This document shows positions 28,424 to 38,949 of a stretch of DNA of 64,000 nt, piece after piece (within the stretch, counting starts at the first letter, position 1; each line of letters begins with the position of its first letter). The translations under genes were made by a program, and so were the position numbers. Source of the stretch: an uncultured Mycoplasmatota bacterium (lineage in GTDB: Bacteria > Bacillota_I > Bacilli_A > Izemoplasmatales > Izemoplasmataceae); the NCBI GenBank assembly GCA_913057225.1, contig CAJXNT010000001.1, positions 62,001-126,000 of the forward strand, in the 5' to 3' direction. The notes beneath the pieces were generated by a model. The model ran no database searches. It worked only from the letters and a program-made list of their open reading frames with translations, and had not been told where the DNA came from.

Positions 28424-29202
28424 AATAAGGCCTCCCAGGCGTCGGTCAGACGATTTTTTTCTGCCAAAGCGTTCATCATTTTAAACGGTTCTAAAAGGGT
28501 CAGATTGGCGGTGGTTAATAGCGCTTCATCCCGGAGGATTTCTTTCGGGGTGCCCAGTTTTAACACGCGGCCTTCATGCATGACGATGACGCGGTCGGCG
28601 TTCAACGTTTCTTTGAGATCGTGCGTGATCGAAAGAATGGTTTTGCCCGCTTTTTTGAGGTCGTTCATGATCGTCATCATGGTCTGTCTGCCGGTGGGAT
28701 CGAGCATCGATGTGGCTTCATCAAAAATGATCAACTCAGGATGCATCGCGAGCGTGCCCGCAATGGCCACGCGTTGCTTTTGACCGCCGGATAATTGTGC
28801 CGGTTCTTTGTCTAAATAGGCGTCCATCCCAACGGCTTGGGCATAGGTCTCAATCCGCGCAATCATCTCTGGGTAAGGGACTTGCAGATTTTCCAACCCA
28901 AACGCGATGTCATCTTTGACGGTCACGCCGACAAATTGATTGTCCGGGTTTTGGAAAATGATGCCGATTTTTTCCCGGATTTCATGCACGGATGCCTCAC
29001 TCAACCGCTCCCCGCCCACATCAATGGTGCCCGAAGGCACGGGTAAAAGTCCCATGATCAGCTTGGCCAAGGTCGATTTTCCAGAGCCATTGGGCCCGAC
29101 AATGCTGATCCATTCACCCGCTTCAAGCGAAAAAGACACGTCCTGAATGGCGGGCGTGTTTCCGTAACTAAAATGGACGTGATTGAGCGTAAGGTATGAC
29201 AC
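28399..29202 (-). CDS. ecfA1: ECF transporter ATP-binding protein EcfA1
   Basis: Partner ATPase of EcfA2. Walker A GPNGSGKST, signature LSGGQKQRVAIAG, Walker B LIIFDEATSMLDP. I chose the GTG at 29202, eight bases after AGGAGG, giving 267 residues; an in-frame GTG three codons earlier lies inside the Shine-Dalgarno. It follows rplQ after a terminator, exactly the Bacillus order. Confidence 0.95.
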   Translation of the reverse strand: MSYLTLNHVHFSYGNTPAIQDVSFSLEAGEWISIVGPNGSGKSTLAKLIMGLLPVPSGTIDVGGERLSEASVHEIREKIGIIFQNPDNQFVGVTVKDDIAFGLENLQVPYPEMIARIETYAQAVGMDAYLDKEPAQLSGGQKQRVAIAGTLAMHPELIIFDEATSMLDPTGRQTMMTIMNDLKKAGKTILSITHDLKETLNADRVIVMHEGRVLKLGTPKEILRDEALLTTANLTLLEPFKMMNALAEKNRLTDAWEALLWESAFTL

Positions 29203-29215
29203 GAGGGCCACCTCC

Positions 29216-29249
29216 TAAAAAACAAAATGCGAGCCGTAAGCTCGCATTT
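29216..29249 (-). terminator. Terminator/attenuator between rplQ and ecfA1
   Basis: A 9-bp stem (AAATGCGAG / CTCGCATTT) followed by TGTTTTTT, six bases after the rplQ stop. It ends the ribosomal array; the ecf-truA genes may rely on partial read-through. Confidence 0.9.
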
Positions 29250-29254
29250 GAGGG

Positions 29255-29617
29255 TTATTCAACAAATTCAATGATGGCCATTTCGGTGGCGTCGCCACGG
29301 CGCGGTCCAAGTTTGTAAACGCGGGTATATCCGCCCGCCCGGTCTTGGAACCGAGGTGCAATGTCATCGAAGAGCTTTTGCAGCGCATTTTGGGTGTCAT
29401 TGGCTGAAATAAACCGCACGGTTTGAGCCGCTTGGCGTCTGGATGCGAGGGTGTTTTTCTTCCCTAATGTGACCATTTTATCGGCCAGACGTTTGAGTTC
29501 TTTGGCTTTGGTGTACGTGGTTTCAATGCGTTCGTGCACAATGAGCTGGGTGACTAAGTCTCTCAGCATCGCTTTCCGTTGATCGGAACGACGATTTAAT
29601 TTCGTATAACCTGTCAT
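29255..29617 (-). CDS. rplQ: 50S ribosomal protein L17
   Basis: Large-subunit protein at the exit-tunnel side. The 120 residues include [19 protein letters not shown] and the terminal [20 protein letters not shown], both family signatures. ATG at 29617 follows AGGAGG; rpoA ends 9 bp upstream. Confidence 0.98.
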   Translation of the reverse strand: MTGYTKLNRRSDQRKAMLRDLVTQLIVHERIETTYTKAKELKRLADKMVTLGKKNTLASRRQAAQTVRFISANDTQNALQKLFDDIAPRFQDRAGGYTRVYKLGPRRGDATEMAIIEFVE

Positions 29618-29626
29618 AATTTCCTC

Positions 29627-30592
29627 CTACTGAGACCTTGCGAGTGAAAGTCCGAGATCGTTGAGTTTTACTTTGACTTCTTTGAGTGATTTTTTACCTA
29701 AATTGCGAACTTTCATCATGTCTTCTTCTGATTTACGTGTCAACTCATCCACGGTGTTGATGCCCGCACGTTTCAGACAATTGTAGCTCCTCACAGACAA
29801 GTCAAGATCTTCAATTTGCATCTCTAAAATCTGGGAATTTTGCGCGGTTTCTCGTTCCATCATGTAAGAGTGTTCGGGATCCAGTTCGGAAAGTTCAACG
29901 ACCACATTCAAGTGATCAATCATCATCCGAGCCGCCATGCCGATGGCATCTTGGGGACTGATCGATCCGTTGGTCTCAACTTCCAATAAGAGTTTATCTA
30001 AATCCGCACTGTCTTCGACGCGGGTTTTATCCACGGAATACATGACCCGAGTGACGGGGGTATAAATACTGTCAATGGGAATGACCCCCACGGCTTTATT
30101 GAACTGCTTGTTTTGTTCGGCACCCACATAGCCAATGCCACGACGCGCCGTCATGGTCATCCGGAAGGTGCCCGATTGAACGGTGACAATTTCTAAATCC
30201 GGGTTAATGACTTTGATTTCATCGTCGGGGAGTTTGATGTCTCCCGCCGTCACGACTTTAGGACCTTTGACATCGATTTCTAAGACCTTTTCCACGTCGG
30301 GATCGGACGAATCGATGGCTAAAATCACATCTTTTAAATTTAAGACGATGCCCGTGACATCTTCCACCACGCCTTCGATGGCCGAAAATTCATGTTGAAC
30401 GCCATCAATTTGGCAATTGACAATGGCGGCACCGGGGAGTGATGAGAGTAAGATACGACGCAGAGAGTTTCCAAGCGTCATCCCATATCCCCGTTCGAGT
30501 GGAGATATTTCAAAGCTGGATTTCGTGACCACGTCGCCGCCTTGAACATCTAAGACTTTGATAAAGGGCTTTTCAAACATTAAGTCTTTCAA
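29627..30592 (-). CDS. rpoA: DNA-directed RNA polymerase alpha subunit
   Basis: Assembly platform of RNA polymerase. The 321 residues have the N-terminal dimerisation domain ([22 protein letters not shown]) and the C-terminal domain that contacts DNA and activators ([14 protein letters not shown]..., [13 protein letters not shown]). TTG at 30592 is chosen because AGGAGG lies eight bases upstream; the ATG four codons later would be too far away. Confidence 0.97.
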   Translation of the reverse strand: MKDLMFEKPFIKVLDVQGGDVVTKSSFEISPLERGYGMTLGNSLRRILLSSLPGAAIVNCQIDGVQHEFSAIEGVVEDVTGIVLNLKDVILAIDSSDPDVEKVLEIDVKGPKVVTAGDIKLPDDEIKVINPDLEIVTVQSGTFRMTMTARRGIGYVGAEQNKQFNKAVGVIPIDSIYTPVTRVMYSVDKTRVEDSADLDKLLLEVETNGSISPQDAIGMAARMMIDHLNVVVELSELDPEHSYMMERETAQNSQILEMQIEDLDLSVRSYNCLKRAGINTVDELTRKSEEDMMKVRNLGKKSLKEVKVKLNDLGLSLARSQ

Positions 30593-30625
30593 ATTGCGAA
30601 CCTCCTAAAATTGGGTTTATGGGTG

Positions 30626-31015
30626 TTATCCACGAGGCCGTTTTGGGGGACGACATCCGTTGTGAGGGACCGGCGTCACATCTTTAATCGATGTGATGTT
30701 AAGGCCCGCGGTTTGTAAGGAACGGATGGCGGCTTCACGGCCAGGCCCAGGGCCTTTGACGGTGACATCGACCCGTTGGACCCCATGATCCATCGCGGCT
30801 TTGGCACACGCTTCAGAAGCGATTTGCGCCGCATATGGGGTGGATTTTCTCGACCCTTTAAACCCTAAAGCACCCGCACTCGTCCATGAGATGGCGTTGC
30901 CTTGAGGATCGGTGATGGTAATGATCGTATTGTTAAAGGTGGAGTGAATGTGTGCCACTCCACTGGGAATATTCTTTTTGACACGACGTTTACGTGTTCC
31001 TTTTCTAACTGCCAT
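30626..31015 (-). CDS. rpsK: 30S ribosomal protein S11
   Basis: Platform protein contacting the E-site mRNA. The 129 residues include [18 protein letters not shown] and the terminal [16 protein letters not shown], both highly conserved. It follows rpsM by 9 bp in the alpha operon order rpsM-rpsK-rpoA-rplQ; no rpsD is present here. Confidence 0.98.
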   Translation of the reverse strand: MAVRKGTRKRRVKKNIPSGVAHIHSTFNNTIITITDPQGNAISWTSAGALGFKGSRKSTPYAAQIASEACAKAAMDHGVQRVDVTVKGPGPGREAAIRSLQTAGLNITSIKDVTPVPHNGCRPPKRPRG

Positions 31016-31024
31016 AGTGTCCTC

Positions 31025-31390
31025 CTATTTCCGCTTATTCGCGACGGTGCGTCTTGGCCCTTTACGGGTTCTTGAGTTGTTACGCGTGTTTTGTCCACGG
31101 GTGGGAAGCCCACGACGATGGCGAATGCCACGGTATGAGCCAATTTCTTGGAGTCGTTTAATGTTGAGCGCAACTTCACGACGTAAATCACCTTCGGTTT
31201 TCACTTTGGCGATTTCTTCACGAATGCGTTTGAGTTCATCTTCCGATAAGTCTTTGACGCGGGATTCTTCTGAGACGCCGGCCGCAGCGAGCACTTTTTG
31301 GGACGTTGATTTGCCGATGCCAAAAATATAGGTCAGTGAAATCACTACGCGCTTATCATTGGGAATATCTACACCTGATATACGTGCCAT
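31025..31390 (-). CDS. rpsM: 30S ribosomal protein S13
   Basis: Head protein bridging to the large subunit. The 121 residues show [15 protein letters not shown] and [22 protein letters not shown] at 31390 has AAGGAGGCC upstream, and rpmJ ends 12 bp before. Confidence 0.98.
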   Translation of the reverse strand: MARISGVDIPNDKRVVISLTYIFGIGKSTSQKVLAAAGVSEESRVKDLSEDELKRIREEIAKVKTEGDLRREVALNIKRLQEIGSYRGIRHRRGLPTRGQNTRNNSRTRKGPRRTVANKRK

Positions 31391-31402
31391 AATCTGGCCT
31401 CC

Positions 31403-31516
31403 TTAACCTTGTCTTTGCTTATGTTTGGGATTTGAGCAGATGACCATGACTCTGCCTTTGCGTTTAACCACTTTGCATTGGTCGCACATTTTTTTTACGG
31501 ATGGTCTTACTTTCAT
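31403..31516 (-). CDS. rpmJ: 50S ribosomal protein L36
   Basis: A 37-residue zinc-ribbon protein, [14 protein letters not shown]... ending HKQRQG. The ligands Cys11, Cys14, Cys27 and His32 are all kept, so this is the zinc-binding form. It sits between infA and rpsM, its usual place. Confidence 0.96.
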   Translation of the reverse strand: MKVRPSVKKMCDQCKVVKRKGRVMVICSNPKHKQRQG

Positions 31517-31544
31517 AGGGATGTGCCTCCTTTGGCTTTTACCA

Positions 31545-31763
31545 TTATTTATGCCGGTAGGTGATGCGCCCACGTGTTAAATCATAGGGAGACATCTCCA
31601 CTGTGACGCGATCGCCAGGTAAAATGCGTATGTAATACATGCGGATTTTACCTGAAACGTGAGCTTTGATCTTATGTCCGTTGGGCAATTCAACGAGAAA
31701 TTGGGTATTGGGAAGTGCTTCAACCACTTTCCCTTCAAATTCAATTTTTTCTTCTTTACTCAT
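31545..31763 (-). CDS. infA: Translation initiation factor IF-1
   Basis: A 72-residue OB-fold protein that occupies the A site during initiation. [20 protein letters not shown], then [20 protein letters not shown] and [10 protein letters not shown], are typical. ATG at 31763 follows AAGGAGG; map ends 9 bp upstream. Confidence 0.98.
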   Translation of the reverse strand: MSKEEKIEFEGKVVEALPNTQFLVELPNGHKIKAHVSGKIRMYYIRILPGDRVTVEMSPYDLTRGRITYRHK

Positions 31764-31772
31764 AGAACCTCC

Positions 31773-32519
31773 TTAAAGGATCGTTAAGAGAACGGGCGCT
31801 GCTTCGGTGATTAAGACGGTGTGTTCATAATGCGCGCTTGGCTGATGATCGAGCGTCACCGCGGTCCATCCATCGGCGAGGACCTTGACTTCTTTGTGGC
31901 CCAAATTGATCATCGGTTCAATCGCGAGCGTCATGCCTTTTTTCAGTTTCGGCCCTTGATGCGGCGGTCCAAAGTTCGGAACTTGCGGCGCTTCGTGCAA
32001 GGCTTTGCCTATGCCATGGCCGACAAATTCTCGGACCACACTCATGCCGTGCCGTTCCGCATAGGTTTGAATGGCGTGAGAAATATCGGAAAGGTGATTC
32101 CCGGCTTTCGCCATGTCTAACCCGGCATAAAGCGAGCCTTCGGTGACTTGCATTAAAGTCTGAATGGATGCATCCACATCCCCGACGGCATAGGTCCACG
32201 CGGAATCGCCGTGATAACCTTGATAATACGCACCGATGTCAACTTTGAAGACATCGCCTTCTTTCAATGTGCGGCTGGACGGAATGCCATGAACCACTTC
32301 ATCATTGACGGAGGTGCAAGCACTTCCTGGGAACCCCCCATAGCCTTTGAACGAAGGCGTGGCGCCGTGAGCGGTGATGACCGATTCCACCAATTGATCG
32401 ATGAATTCGGTGGTGATGCCCGGTTGGATGGCCTCTTTGACGGCTTGATGAGCGAGCGCCACAATGCGGCCTGCTTCGCGCATGATGGCCACTTCTCGTG
32501 GGCTTTTTAAGATAATCAT
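31773..32519 (-). CDS. map: Methionine aminopeptidase type I
   Basis: Removes the N-terminal Met from nascent proteins. In its 248 residues the dinuclear metal ligands are all visible: Asp in [13 protein letters not shown], His in FVGHGIG, Glu in EPMINLG and Glu in the terminal EHTVLIT. ATG overlaps the adk stop by 4 bp. Confidence 0.97.
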   Translation of the reverse strand: MIILKSPREVAIMREAGRIVALAHQAVKEAIQPGITTEFIDQLVESVITAHGATPSFKGYGGFPGSACTSVNDEVVHGIPSSRTLKEGDVFKVDIGAYYQGYHGDSAWTYAVGDVDASIQTLMQVTEGSLYAGLDMAKAGNHLSDISHAIQTYAERHGMSVVREFVGHGIGKALHEAPQVPNFGPPHQGPKLKKGMTLAIEPMINLGHKEVKVLADGWTAVTLDHQPSAHYEHTVLITEAAPVLLTIL

Positions 32520-33166
32520 AGATGGGTTTCCAATAACGTCTGAATGTCTCGATACACCGCATCAAAGCTTTTTTCGCCGTTCACTTCATAGAGAATGCCT
32601 TGCGCATCGTAATAATCAATCAGCGGTTTCGTCTTTTCTTTGTAAATATCCAGTCGGTTTCTCACCGACTCATGCTTGTCATCTTCGCGCTGGTAAAGCA
32701 CCCCGCCGCATGCGTCACAGACCCCTTCTTTTTGCGGAGGTTTGTAGTCCACATGATACGTGGCCCCGCAAATCGAGCAGGAGCGTCGGCCCACCATGCG
32801 GTTTAATATGACGGCATCGGAGACGACAATTTGGATGACCGCATCCAGCTTGGTTTGTTCCACCTCGAGCATCTCATCGAGGGCTTCCGCTTGCGTGATG
32901 GTCCGTGGGAAGCCGTCTAAGAGAAAGTTTTTCTCGACGTGATTGACAAAGAGTCTGCGGCGGACAATCTCGATGGTAATCTCATCGGAGACCAGATGCC
33001 CATCGCGAATAAATTCCATGGCCAACAGGCCCAGGGATTCTTTTTTTCGGTAGGATTCGCGGAACATGTCACCCGTTGAAATATTGGCCAGGTGATAGTC
33101 TTCAACGATTTTCTTCGCTTGCGTTCCTTTTCCGGCACCCGGAGGTCCCATCATGAGGAGTTTCAT
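32516..33166 (-). CDS. adk: Adenylate kinase
   Basis: Interconverts ATP, AMP and ADP. The 216 residues have the P-loop [24 protein letters not shown], and a LID domain with a complete four-Cys zinc site (CSIC...CDAC), the Gram-positive form. It is embedded between secY and map as in Bacillus. Confidence 0.98.
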   Translation of the reverse strand: MKLLMMGPPGAGKGTQAKKIVEDYHLANISTGDMFRESYRKKESLGLLAMEFIRDGHLVSDEITIEIVRRRLFVNHVEKNFLLDGFPRTITQAEALDEMLEVEQTKLDAVIQIVVSDAVILNRMVGRRSCSICGATYHVDYKPPQKEGVCDACGGVLYQREDDKHESVRNRLDIYKEKTKPLIDYYDAQGILYEVNGEKSFDAVYRDIQTLLETHL

Positions 33167-33175
33167 GCGCGCCTC

Positions 33176-34483
33176 CTATTTAATGAAGCCGCTGTAATTT
33201 TGACCCTGTAAGTCGGTTTTAATTTGTTGGGTGGTTTGAATCGCCACACCGACGACGATGAGGAGCGATGTCCCGCCCACTTGCACGTAACTCGGTAAGT
33301 TGAAAATCACAGCCGTGAAGATCGGAAGCGATGCCACAACGAGTAAGTAAAGGGCCCCGACGACGGTGATTTTAAACAGCAATTTCGACACGTAATTTTC
33401 GGTTTCAAGCCCCGGTCTTACCCCGGGAATGTACGCATTTTGTTGCTGTAAGTTTTTCGCAATTTTTTCGGGATTGATTTGGATGAATGAATAAAAGAAC
33501 GTAAAGAGAATGATGAGAATCGCGTAAATCATAAATCCAAGCGGTCTTTGGTAGTTAAAGAATTCACTGACCCAAAGGCCAAATCCGGACGCTGAAAATT
33601 CAGGTAAGAATGACAGCAAGGTTTGCGGCAGAGACAGAATCGTGACCGCAAAGATGACGGGAATCACGCCCGATGAATTAATTTTGATCGGGATGTTGGA
33701 CCCTTGACGCCCGGTGGTTTTTGAACTGGTGGGACGGTTGGCATATTGAATCGGAATTTTCCGGTCCGCCGCCGTCATGATGGTGACGCCCACTAAGACG
33801 AGCAAGTAAAGCACCACGACCACCGCAAAGGTGAGATAGCTTCCTAAATCACTGGTGGCTCCGGCTAAGTATTCTTGCCCCAAAGACGTGAACATGCCAG
33901 GGAGTCCTGAAATAATCCCGGCCACAATGATCATCGAGGTCCCGTTGCCGATGCCTTTGAGTGTAATTTGATCCGACAGCCACAACAAGAAGGCAGTCCC
34001 CGCCGTCATGACAATGGCCAAATACGTGTAGGTGAAGAAGTTGGCTTCAACTCCGATGTCAAAAATCGTATTGCCGGTTAAGGCAAACCCATAGGTGAGC
34101 CCGAGCGCTTGAATGAACGCAAGCGCTATGGCAAGGTAACGGGTCAATTGATTGATTTTTTGTTTTCCGGTTTCCCCTTCTTCCGACCATTCTTTTAAGA
34201 TGGGCACAATGTCCATTTGCAATAACTGAATCAAAATGGACGCCGTGATGTAAGGGCCAATCCCTAAGGCAATGATGGAGAAGTTGGACAGGGCACTTCC
34301 GGTGAAGGCATCGATGATGCCGATGAAGCCCCCTTGCGCTTCAAAGAATTGACGAATTTGTTCGGGGTTAATCAGAGGAATGGTGATGAACGTTGCGGCT
34401 CTAAAAACCAGAAAAGCCGCAAGCGTAAAGAGAATCTTGTTGCGGACTTTCGAGTTATCAAATACGGCACGCATGGTATCCAT
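33176..34483 (-). CDS. secY: Preprotein translocase channel subunit SecY
   Basis: Forms the protein-conducting channel with SecE. The 435 residues show about ten membrane helices; plug and loop motifs GIGPYITASILIQLLQ and NIPIKINSSGVIPVIFA are conserved. ATG overlaps the rplO stop by one base (TAATG). Confidence 0.98.
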   Translation of the reverse strand: MDTMRAVFDNSKVRNKILFTLAAFLVFRAATFITIPLINPEQIRQFFEAQGGFIGIIDAFTGSALSNFSIIALGIGPYITASILIQLLQMDIVPILKEWSEEGETGKQKINQLTRYLAIALAFIQALGLTYGFALTGNTIFDIGVEANFFTYTYLAIVMTAGTAFLLWLSDQITLKGIGNGTSMIIVAGIISGLPGMFTSLGQEYLAGATSDLGSYLTFAVVVVLYLLVLVGVTIMTAADRKIPIQYANRPTSSKTTGRQGSNIPIKINSSGVIPVIFAVTILSLPQTLLSFLPEFSASGFGLWVSEFFNYQRPLGFMIYAILIILFTFFYSFIQINPEKIAKNLQQQNAYIPGVRPGLETENYVSKLLFKITVVGALYLLVVASLPIFTAVIFNLPSYVQVGGTSLLIVVGVAIQTTQQIKTDLQGQNYSGFIK

Positions 34484-34926
34484 TAGAGCACCTCAGCTTG
34501 GCCGCCAGCTGCTTGAATCTTTTCTAAGGCAGCGCCGGTAAATTTGTGCGCTTTGACCGTGATGGCATCGGTCAGTTCACCGTTGCCAAGCACTTTTAAC
34601 CCATTTTTCGCGATGTTTTTTACCACTTTATCTTCTAAGAGCATCTCTGGGGTGACCACAGCGCCTTTTTTATACCGGCTGAGTTCCGAGACGTTGATGG
34701 TGGTATAAACTTTGCGGGTTGGGTTGTTGAAGCCCATTTTGCGCAAACGTTTAATGACGGGGGTTTGGCCCCCTTCAAAGTTGATGCGAAGGCTCCCTCC
34801 CGAACGCGCTTTTTGACCTTTATGGCCAGCGCCGGCTGTTTTTCCATTGCCACTTCCGTGGCCTCGGCCCACGCGTTTTTTTGCATGAGTGGATCCAGGC
34901 GTTGGTGTGAGTTCATGTAATTTCAT
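34483..34926 (-). CDS. rplO: 50S ribosomal protein L15
   Basis: Late-assembly large-subunit protein. The 147 residues have the basic Gly-rich N-terminus (GRGHGSGNGKTAGAGHKGQK) and a folded C-terminal part ending FTGAALEKIQAAGGQAEVL. It follows rpmD by 9 bp and couples directly to secY. Confidence 0.98.
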   Translation of the reverse strand: MKLHELTPTPGSTHAKKRVGRGHGSGNGKTAGAGHKGQKARSGGSLRINFEGGQTPVIKRLRKMGFNNPTRKVYTTINVSELSRYKKGAVVTPEMLLEDKVVKNIAKNGLKVLGNGELTDAITVKAHKFTGAALEKIQAAGGQAEVL

Positions 34927-34935
34927 AATGCCCTC

Positions 34936-35115
34936 CTATTGCTCAGTAACCGTCACGAGATGGGCGACCGTTTTAATCATGCCACGAATGGTCGGTGAAT
35001 CTCCTTTGACAACGGTTTGATGCACTTTGTTAAGCCCTAAGGCTTTTAGGGTTTTGCGTTGATTGGGAAGTCTCCCAATCAAGCTTTTATTCAGCGTGAT
35101 GGCTAACGATTTCAT
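34936..35115 (-). CDS. rpmD: 50S ribosomal protein L30
   Basis: A 59-residue large-subunit protein reading [15 protein letters not shown]..., [12 protein letters not shown], then [14 protein letters not shown]. This is the classic L30 pattern. Its ATG overlaps the rpsE stop by one base (TAATG). It is the expected gene between rpsE and rplO. Confidence 0.96.
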   Translation of the reverse strand: MKSLAITLNKSLIGRLPNQRKTLKALGLNKVHQTVVKGDSPTIRGMIKTVAHLVTVTEQ

Positions 35116-35636
35116 TAGTGTAAAATCTCCTTCGCGGTTAAACCACGCGTTCTGGCCACTTCATCGGCGCTGCGTAATTTAGAGATGGCATCCATCGTGG
35201 CACGGATGATATTAATCGGCGTCGAAGAGCCTAACGATTTCGATAAGATGTCTTTGACGCCTGCCGCTTCTAAGACCGCACGCACAGGGCCTCCAGCAAT
35301 GACACCGGTCCCTAATGATGCCGGTTTTAAATAGACTTGACCGGCCCCATGAATCCCGGTGATTTCATGCGGGATGGTGGATCCATACATGGGCACTTTG
35401 ATCATCGTGGCTTTCGCGGCTTCAATCGCTTTTTTAATGGCATCGGGCACTTCTTGGGCTTTCCCAGTGCCAAATCCGACTCGGCCTTTTTTGTCTCCGA
35501 CGACGACCAGGGCGCTGAATCTAAACCGACGGCCCCCTTTGACGACTTTCGTGACACGGTTGATATTGACGACGCGTTCTTCGAATGGGTTTTCTTCCCG
35601 TCTTCTGCGGGGTTTTCTATTGTTTTGCATCGACAT
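35115..35636 (-). CDS. rpsE: 30S ribosomal protein S5
   Basis: Fidelity protein near the decoding site. The 173 residues contain [21 protein letters not shown], the double-strand RNA-binding part, and the C-terminal [22 protein letters not shown] short basic tail of about a dozen residues precedes the core. rplR ends 5 bp upstream. Confidence 0.98.
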   Translation of the reverse strand: MSMQNNRKPRRRREENPFEERVVNINRVTKVVKGGRRFRFSALVVVGDKKGRVGFGTGKAQEVPDAIKKAIEAAKATMIKVPMYGSTIPHEITGIHGAGQVYLKPASLGTGVIAGGPVRAVLEAAGVKDILSKSLGSSTPINIIRATMDAISKLRSADEVARTRGLTAKEILH

Positions 35637-35641
35637 ACCTC

Positions 35642-35998
35642 CTAAAATTCCAATCCGGCTTCGCGAGCCGCTTCAGCCAAGGCTTTAACACGACCATGAT
35701 ACAAATAGCCACTGCGGTCAAAGACCACGGATTTAATGTTTTTTTCTTGGGCTTTTTTGGCGAGTTGCGCGCCCACTTGTTTCGCCACATCCACGGTGAG
35801 GGTTTTGGCTTTGGCATCTTTAATCGAAGACGCACTGGCCAAGGTCACCCCATTTAAATCATCAATCAGTTGGGCGTAGATGTTTTTGTTGGAACGGTAC
35901 ACACTGAGGCGCGGCCGTTCAGAAGTCCCGTGTAAGCTTTGGCGAATACGATAATGACGTTTTTGTCTTAACGTGTTGCGTGAAATTTTCTTAATCAT
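35642..35998 (-). CDS. rplR: 50S ribosomal protein L18
   Basis: Binds 5S rRNA with L5. The 118 residues include [20 protein letters not shown] and the C-terminal [20 protein letters not shown]. Normal length, usual place in the spc operon. Confidence 0.98.
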   Translation of the reverse strand: MIKKISRNTLRQKRHYRIRQSLHGTSERPRLSVYRSNKNIYAQLIDDLNGVTLASASSIKDAKAKTLTVDVAKQVGAQLAKKAQEKNIKSVVFDRSGYLYHGRVKALAEAAREAGLEF

Positions 35999-36013
35999 AT
36001 CAATCTCCTACCG

Positions 36014-36550
36014 TTACTTAGCGGTTTTTCCTTCTTTACGACGTACGTACTCATCGACATACCGGATGCCTTTTCCTAAGTAAGGTTCGGGTTTGCGGAT
36101 TGCACGAATGTTGGCCGCAAATTGACCGACTTTTTGTTTATCAATGCCTGACACCGAAAGGTTGGTGTTTTTTTCCACCGTCACTTCAATGCCATCGGGG
36201 ATGGCAACTTCGACAGGATTGGAGTATCCCGCACTGACGACCAAGGTTTTCCCTTGCACTTGCGAGCGGTACCCAACACCGACCATTTGCAGGTCTTTTT
36301 TGTAGCCTTCGCTGACCCCAGTGACGAGATTTTGAACTCTCGCACGAGACGTACCAAACAAGGCTTGCACTGAGTTTGATTCTAATTTTTTCTCAAAGAC
36401 GAGGGTATTTCCATCTTGTTTCACGGCGATGGAATCATGCACGTCATAGGAGAGGGTTCCTTTGGGTCCTTTTACCTCAACGTGTTGTCCGTTGATGGTG
36501 GCACTCACCCCTTCAGGTAAAACGACCGGTTGTTTTCCGATTCGACTCAT
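36014..36550 (-). CDS. rplF: 50S ribosomal protein L6
   Basis: Near the sarcin-ricin loop. The 178 residues have two related domains; the start MSRIGKQPVVLPEGV and the end PEPYLGKGIRYVDEYVRRKEG are signatures. It lies 19 bp after rpsH. Confidence 0.98.
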   Translation of the reverse strand: MSRIGKQPVVLPEGVSATINGQHVEVKGPKGTLSYDVHDSIAVKQDGNTLVFEKKLESNSVQALFGTSRARVQNLVTGVSEGYKKDLQMVGVGYRSQVQGKTLVVSAGYSNPVEVAIPDGIEVTVEKNTNLSVSGIDKQKVGQFAANIRAIRKPEPYLGKGIRYVDEYVRRKEGKTAK

Positions 36551-36569
36551 TTTATCCTCCTCAGGTTGA

Positions 36570-36965
36570 CTACCAAACGTAGGCTAGGATTTCGCCACCC
36601 ACATTTTCACGACGGGCTTGACGATCAGTCATCAAGCCTTTCGATGTGGATAAGATGGCAATTCCTAGTCCGTTCAGGACTTTTGGGATTTCTTGGCTTT
36701 GAGCATACACTCTTAAGCCCGGTTTTGATATGCGTTTTAAGCCACGAATGACACGCTCATTTTGATTGTATTTAAGGGTGACTTTAAGATCGTTAAAGCG
36801 TTCACCTTTGACAAGTGAGACGTTGGTAATGTACCCCTCCGCTCGCAACAAATCTAAGACTTGTTGTTTTAACTTGCTAGCAGGCATTGTCACTGTTTCT
36901 TTTTTCATTTGGTTTGCGTTACGGATGCGTGTGAGCATATCCGCAATCGGATCTGTCATGACCAT
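36570..36965 (-). CDS. rpsH: 30S ribosomal protein S8
   Basis: Primary 16S rRNA binder and, in E. coli, repressor of the spc operon. The 131 residues begin [18 protein letters not shown] and end with [19 protein letters not shown]. The first ATG is taken, nine bases after GGAGG; the Met two codons later is possible. Confidence 0.97.
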   Translation of the reverse strand: MVMTDPIADMLTRIRNANQMKKETVTMPASKLKQQVLDLLRAEGYITNVSLVKGERFNDLKVTLKYNQNERVIRGLKRISKPGLRVYAQSQEIPKVLNGLGIAILSTSKGLMTDRQARRENVGGEILAYVW

Positions 36966-36996
36966 ATTAATTGGCCTCCTTCCAAGTTACCTTGTC

Positions 36997-37182
36997 TTAC
37001 CAACTGGCCTTTTTCACGCCAGGGATTTGTCCTTTGTATGCCAATTCACGGAAGCAAATTCGGCATAATTTGAATTTACGATACACAGAATGTGGGCGTC
37101 CACAACGTTCACATCTGGAATATTCACGGACGGAATATTTTTGCGTTCTTTTTTGTTTCATTTTCATAGATGTTTTTGCCAT
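36997..37182 (-). CDS. rpsN: 30S ribosomal protein S14, zinc-binding type
   Basis: A 61-residue head protein of the short, zinc-binding form. Ligands are in [20 protein letters not shown], and the C-terminus [11 protein letters not shown] is invariant. ATG follows AAGGAGG; rplE ends 16 bp upstream. Confidence 0.98.
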   Translation of the reverse strand: MAKTSMKMKQKRTQKYSVREYSRCERCGRPHSVYRKFKLCRICFRELAYKGQIPGVKKASW

Positions 37183-37198
37183 GATTTACCTCCTTGAA

Positions 37199-37738
37199 TT
37201 ATTTACGGAAAGGCATGCCGAGTTCTTGCAGTAAGAACCGACCCTCTTCGTCTGTATGTGCCGTAGTGACAATCACGATGTCCATGCCCCGAACCCGGTT
37301 CACTTTATCGTAATCAATTTCGGGGAAGATGAGTTGCTCTTTCACCCCAAGGGTGAAGTTTCCCCGACCGTCAAACGCTTTTTTGGATACCCCTTGGAAG
37401 TCACGGACCCGGGGGAGCGCAATGCTGATGAGTTTATCCAAGAAGTCATACATTCTTTGACCTCTGAGATCGACTTTACATCCAATCGCCATCCCTTGAC
37501 GAAGTTTAAAGTTCGCAATGGATTTTTTGGCTTTGGTGATGACGGGTTTTTGACCGGCAATTTGGGTGAGTTCTTCCACCGCATCGTCCAGTGCTTTTGC
37601 ATTGTTGATGGCATCGCCAACCCCAATGTTAATGATGATTTTTTCGACTTTCGGGGTTTGCATGACGGATGCATAGTTGAATTGTTTCATCATCGCGGGT
37701 TTCACGGATGATTGATATTTTTCTTGCAAACGATTCAT
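37199..37738 (-). CDS. rplE: 50S ribosomal protein L5
   Basis: Binds 5S rRNA and forms a bridge to the small subunit. The 179 residues contain [11 protein letters not shown], the [17 protein letters not shown] block and [21 protein letters not shown]. Usual length and place. Confidence 0.98.
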   Translation of the reverse strand: MNRLQEKYQSSVKPAMMKQFNYASVMQTPKVEKIIINIGVGDAINNAKALDDAVEELTQIAGQKPVITKAKKSIANFKLRQGMAIGCKVDLRGQRMYDFLDKLISIALPRVRDFQGVSKKAFDGRGNFTLGVKEQLIFPEIDYDKVNRVRGMDIVIVTTAHTDEEGRFLLQELGMPFRK

Positions 37739-37759
37739 TAGATTCTAACTCCTTTGAGA

Positions 37760-38086
37760 TTAGTCAAGAACCTCACCTGATTTTTTCGCAAAGCGAACTT
37801 TGCGCGTCACTTTCTCTTTTTTGACGGTCTCGGTGATTTCTTTATAGCCAATCCGAGTGGTCTCTTTGCCATCTAAAAGCATGACGTTTGAGGCATGAAT
37901 GGGTGCTTCAAACTCCAAGATGCCTCCGTCAGGATTTGCTTGCGATGGTTTGGTGTGTTTTTTAATCGTGTTGACCCCTTCCACAATCAGGGTGTCGTTT
38001 TTGGGGAAGGTTTTAAGGACGGTTCCTTCTTTGCCGCGGTTGGCGCCACTGATGACGCGAACTTTATCGCCTTTAAGTATTTTCAT
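37760..38086 (-). CDS. rplX: 50S ribosomal protein L24
   Basis: An assembly-initiating protein with a KOW motif ([18 protein letters not shown]). The 108 residues also contain [18 protein letters not shown]. rplN ends 12 bp upstream. Confidence 0.98.
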   Translation of the reverse strand: MKILKGDKVRVISGANRGKEGTVLKTFPKNDTLIVEGVNTIKKHTKPSQANPDGGILEFEAPIHASNVMLLDGKETTRIGYKEITETVKKEKVTRKVRFAKKSGEVLD

Positions 38087-38098
38087 GGAATCGACTCC

Positions 38099-38467
38099 TT
38101 ACAAAACTTCAGGGGCTAATGAAACGATTTTCATAAACCCTTTTTCTCTGAGTTCACGGGCCACTGGACCAAAGATCCGGGTTCCGCGGGGGGATTTGTC
38201 ATCACGAATGATGACCGCAGCGTTATCGTCAAAGCGAATGTATGAGCCGTCGCCACGGCGGACCGAACGCTTGGTTCTTACGATGACCGCTTTCACGACT
38301 TCCCCTTTTTTCACTTGGCCCCCAGGGGCTGCTTGTTTCACGGTGACGGTGATGACATCACCGATGGATGCGTATTTCCGTTTACTGCCGCCGAGGACTT
38401 TAACCGTCAAAACTTCTTTGGCACCGGAATTATCCGCGATTCTAAGACGTGATTCTTGTTGAATCAT
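38099..38467 (-). CDS. rplN: 50S ribosomal protein L14
   Basis: Subunit-interface protein of 122 residues, the canonical length. [20 protein letters not shown] at the start and [20 protein letters not shown] inside are invariant features. First gene of the spc section here. Confidence 0.98.
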   Translation of the reverse strand: MIQQESRLRIADNSGAKEVLTVKVLGGSKRKYASIGDVITVTVKQAAPGGQVKKGEVVKAVIVRTKRSVRRGDGSYIRFDDNAAVIIRDDKSPRGTRIFGPVARELREKGFMKIVSLAPEVL

Positions 38468-38484
38468 GATTTTGACCTCCTCGA

Positions 38485-38745
38485 CTATTGAATGGCGGGA
38501 CGATCCAAGACTTCCACAAGGCGGAAGCGTTTTGATTTAGAGAGTGGACGTGTTTCCACAATTTTTACAAAATCGCCTTCTTTTGCTTCGTTCTTAGCAT
38601 CGTGTGCCGCAAATTTTTTGGATTGCTTAACACGTTTCTTATAAATAGGATGAACTTTGTAACTTTCTACCAATACTGAAATGGTTTTATCAGGTTTACT
38701 GGACACTACGGTGCCTGTTAAAACACGTCTTTGATTTCTTTCCAT
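38485..38745 (-). CDS. rpsQ: 30S ribosomal protein S17
   Basis: OB-fold 16S rRNA binder of 86 residues. [19 protein letters not shown] and [20 protein letters not shown] are diagnostic. It follows rpmC by 12 bp. Confidence 0.98.
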   Translation of the reverse strand: MERNQRRVLTGTVVSSKPDKTISVLVESYKVHPIYKKRVKQSKKFAAHDAKNEAKEGDFVKIVETRPLSKSKRFRLVEVLDRPAIQ

Positions 38746-38757
38746 GTTCGCCTCTTT

Positions 38758-38949
38758 CTACTGCTCACGACGTTCATTGAGAATGGTTTTCATTCTAGCA
38801 ATGATGCGCTTAAGGGTTGAGATGCGTGCCGTGTTTGTAAGTTGACCGGTGGCTTGTTGAAAGCGAAGATCAAACAATTCGCGTTTGAGATTGCTAATCT
38901 CAGTCACGATGGCTTCGGTTTCCATGTCTCTAATTTCTCTCGCAGTCAT
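38758..38949 (-). CDS. rpmC: 50S ribosomal protein L29
   Basis: A 63-residue helical protein near the exit tunnel, a docking site for SRP and trigger factor. ELFDLRFQQATGQLTNTARI is the family motif. Its ATG shares one base with the rplP stop. Confidence 0.97.
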   Translation of the reverse strand: MTAREIRDMETEAIVTEISNLKRELFDLRFQQATGQLTNTARISTLKRIIARMKTILNERREQ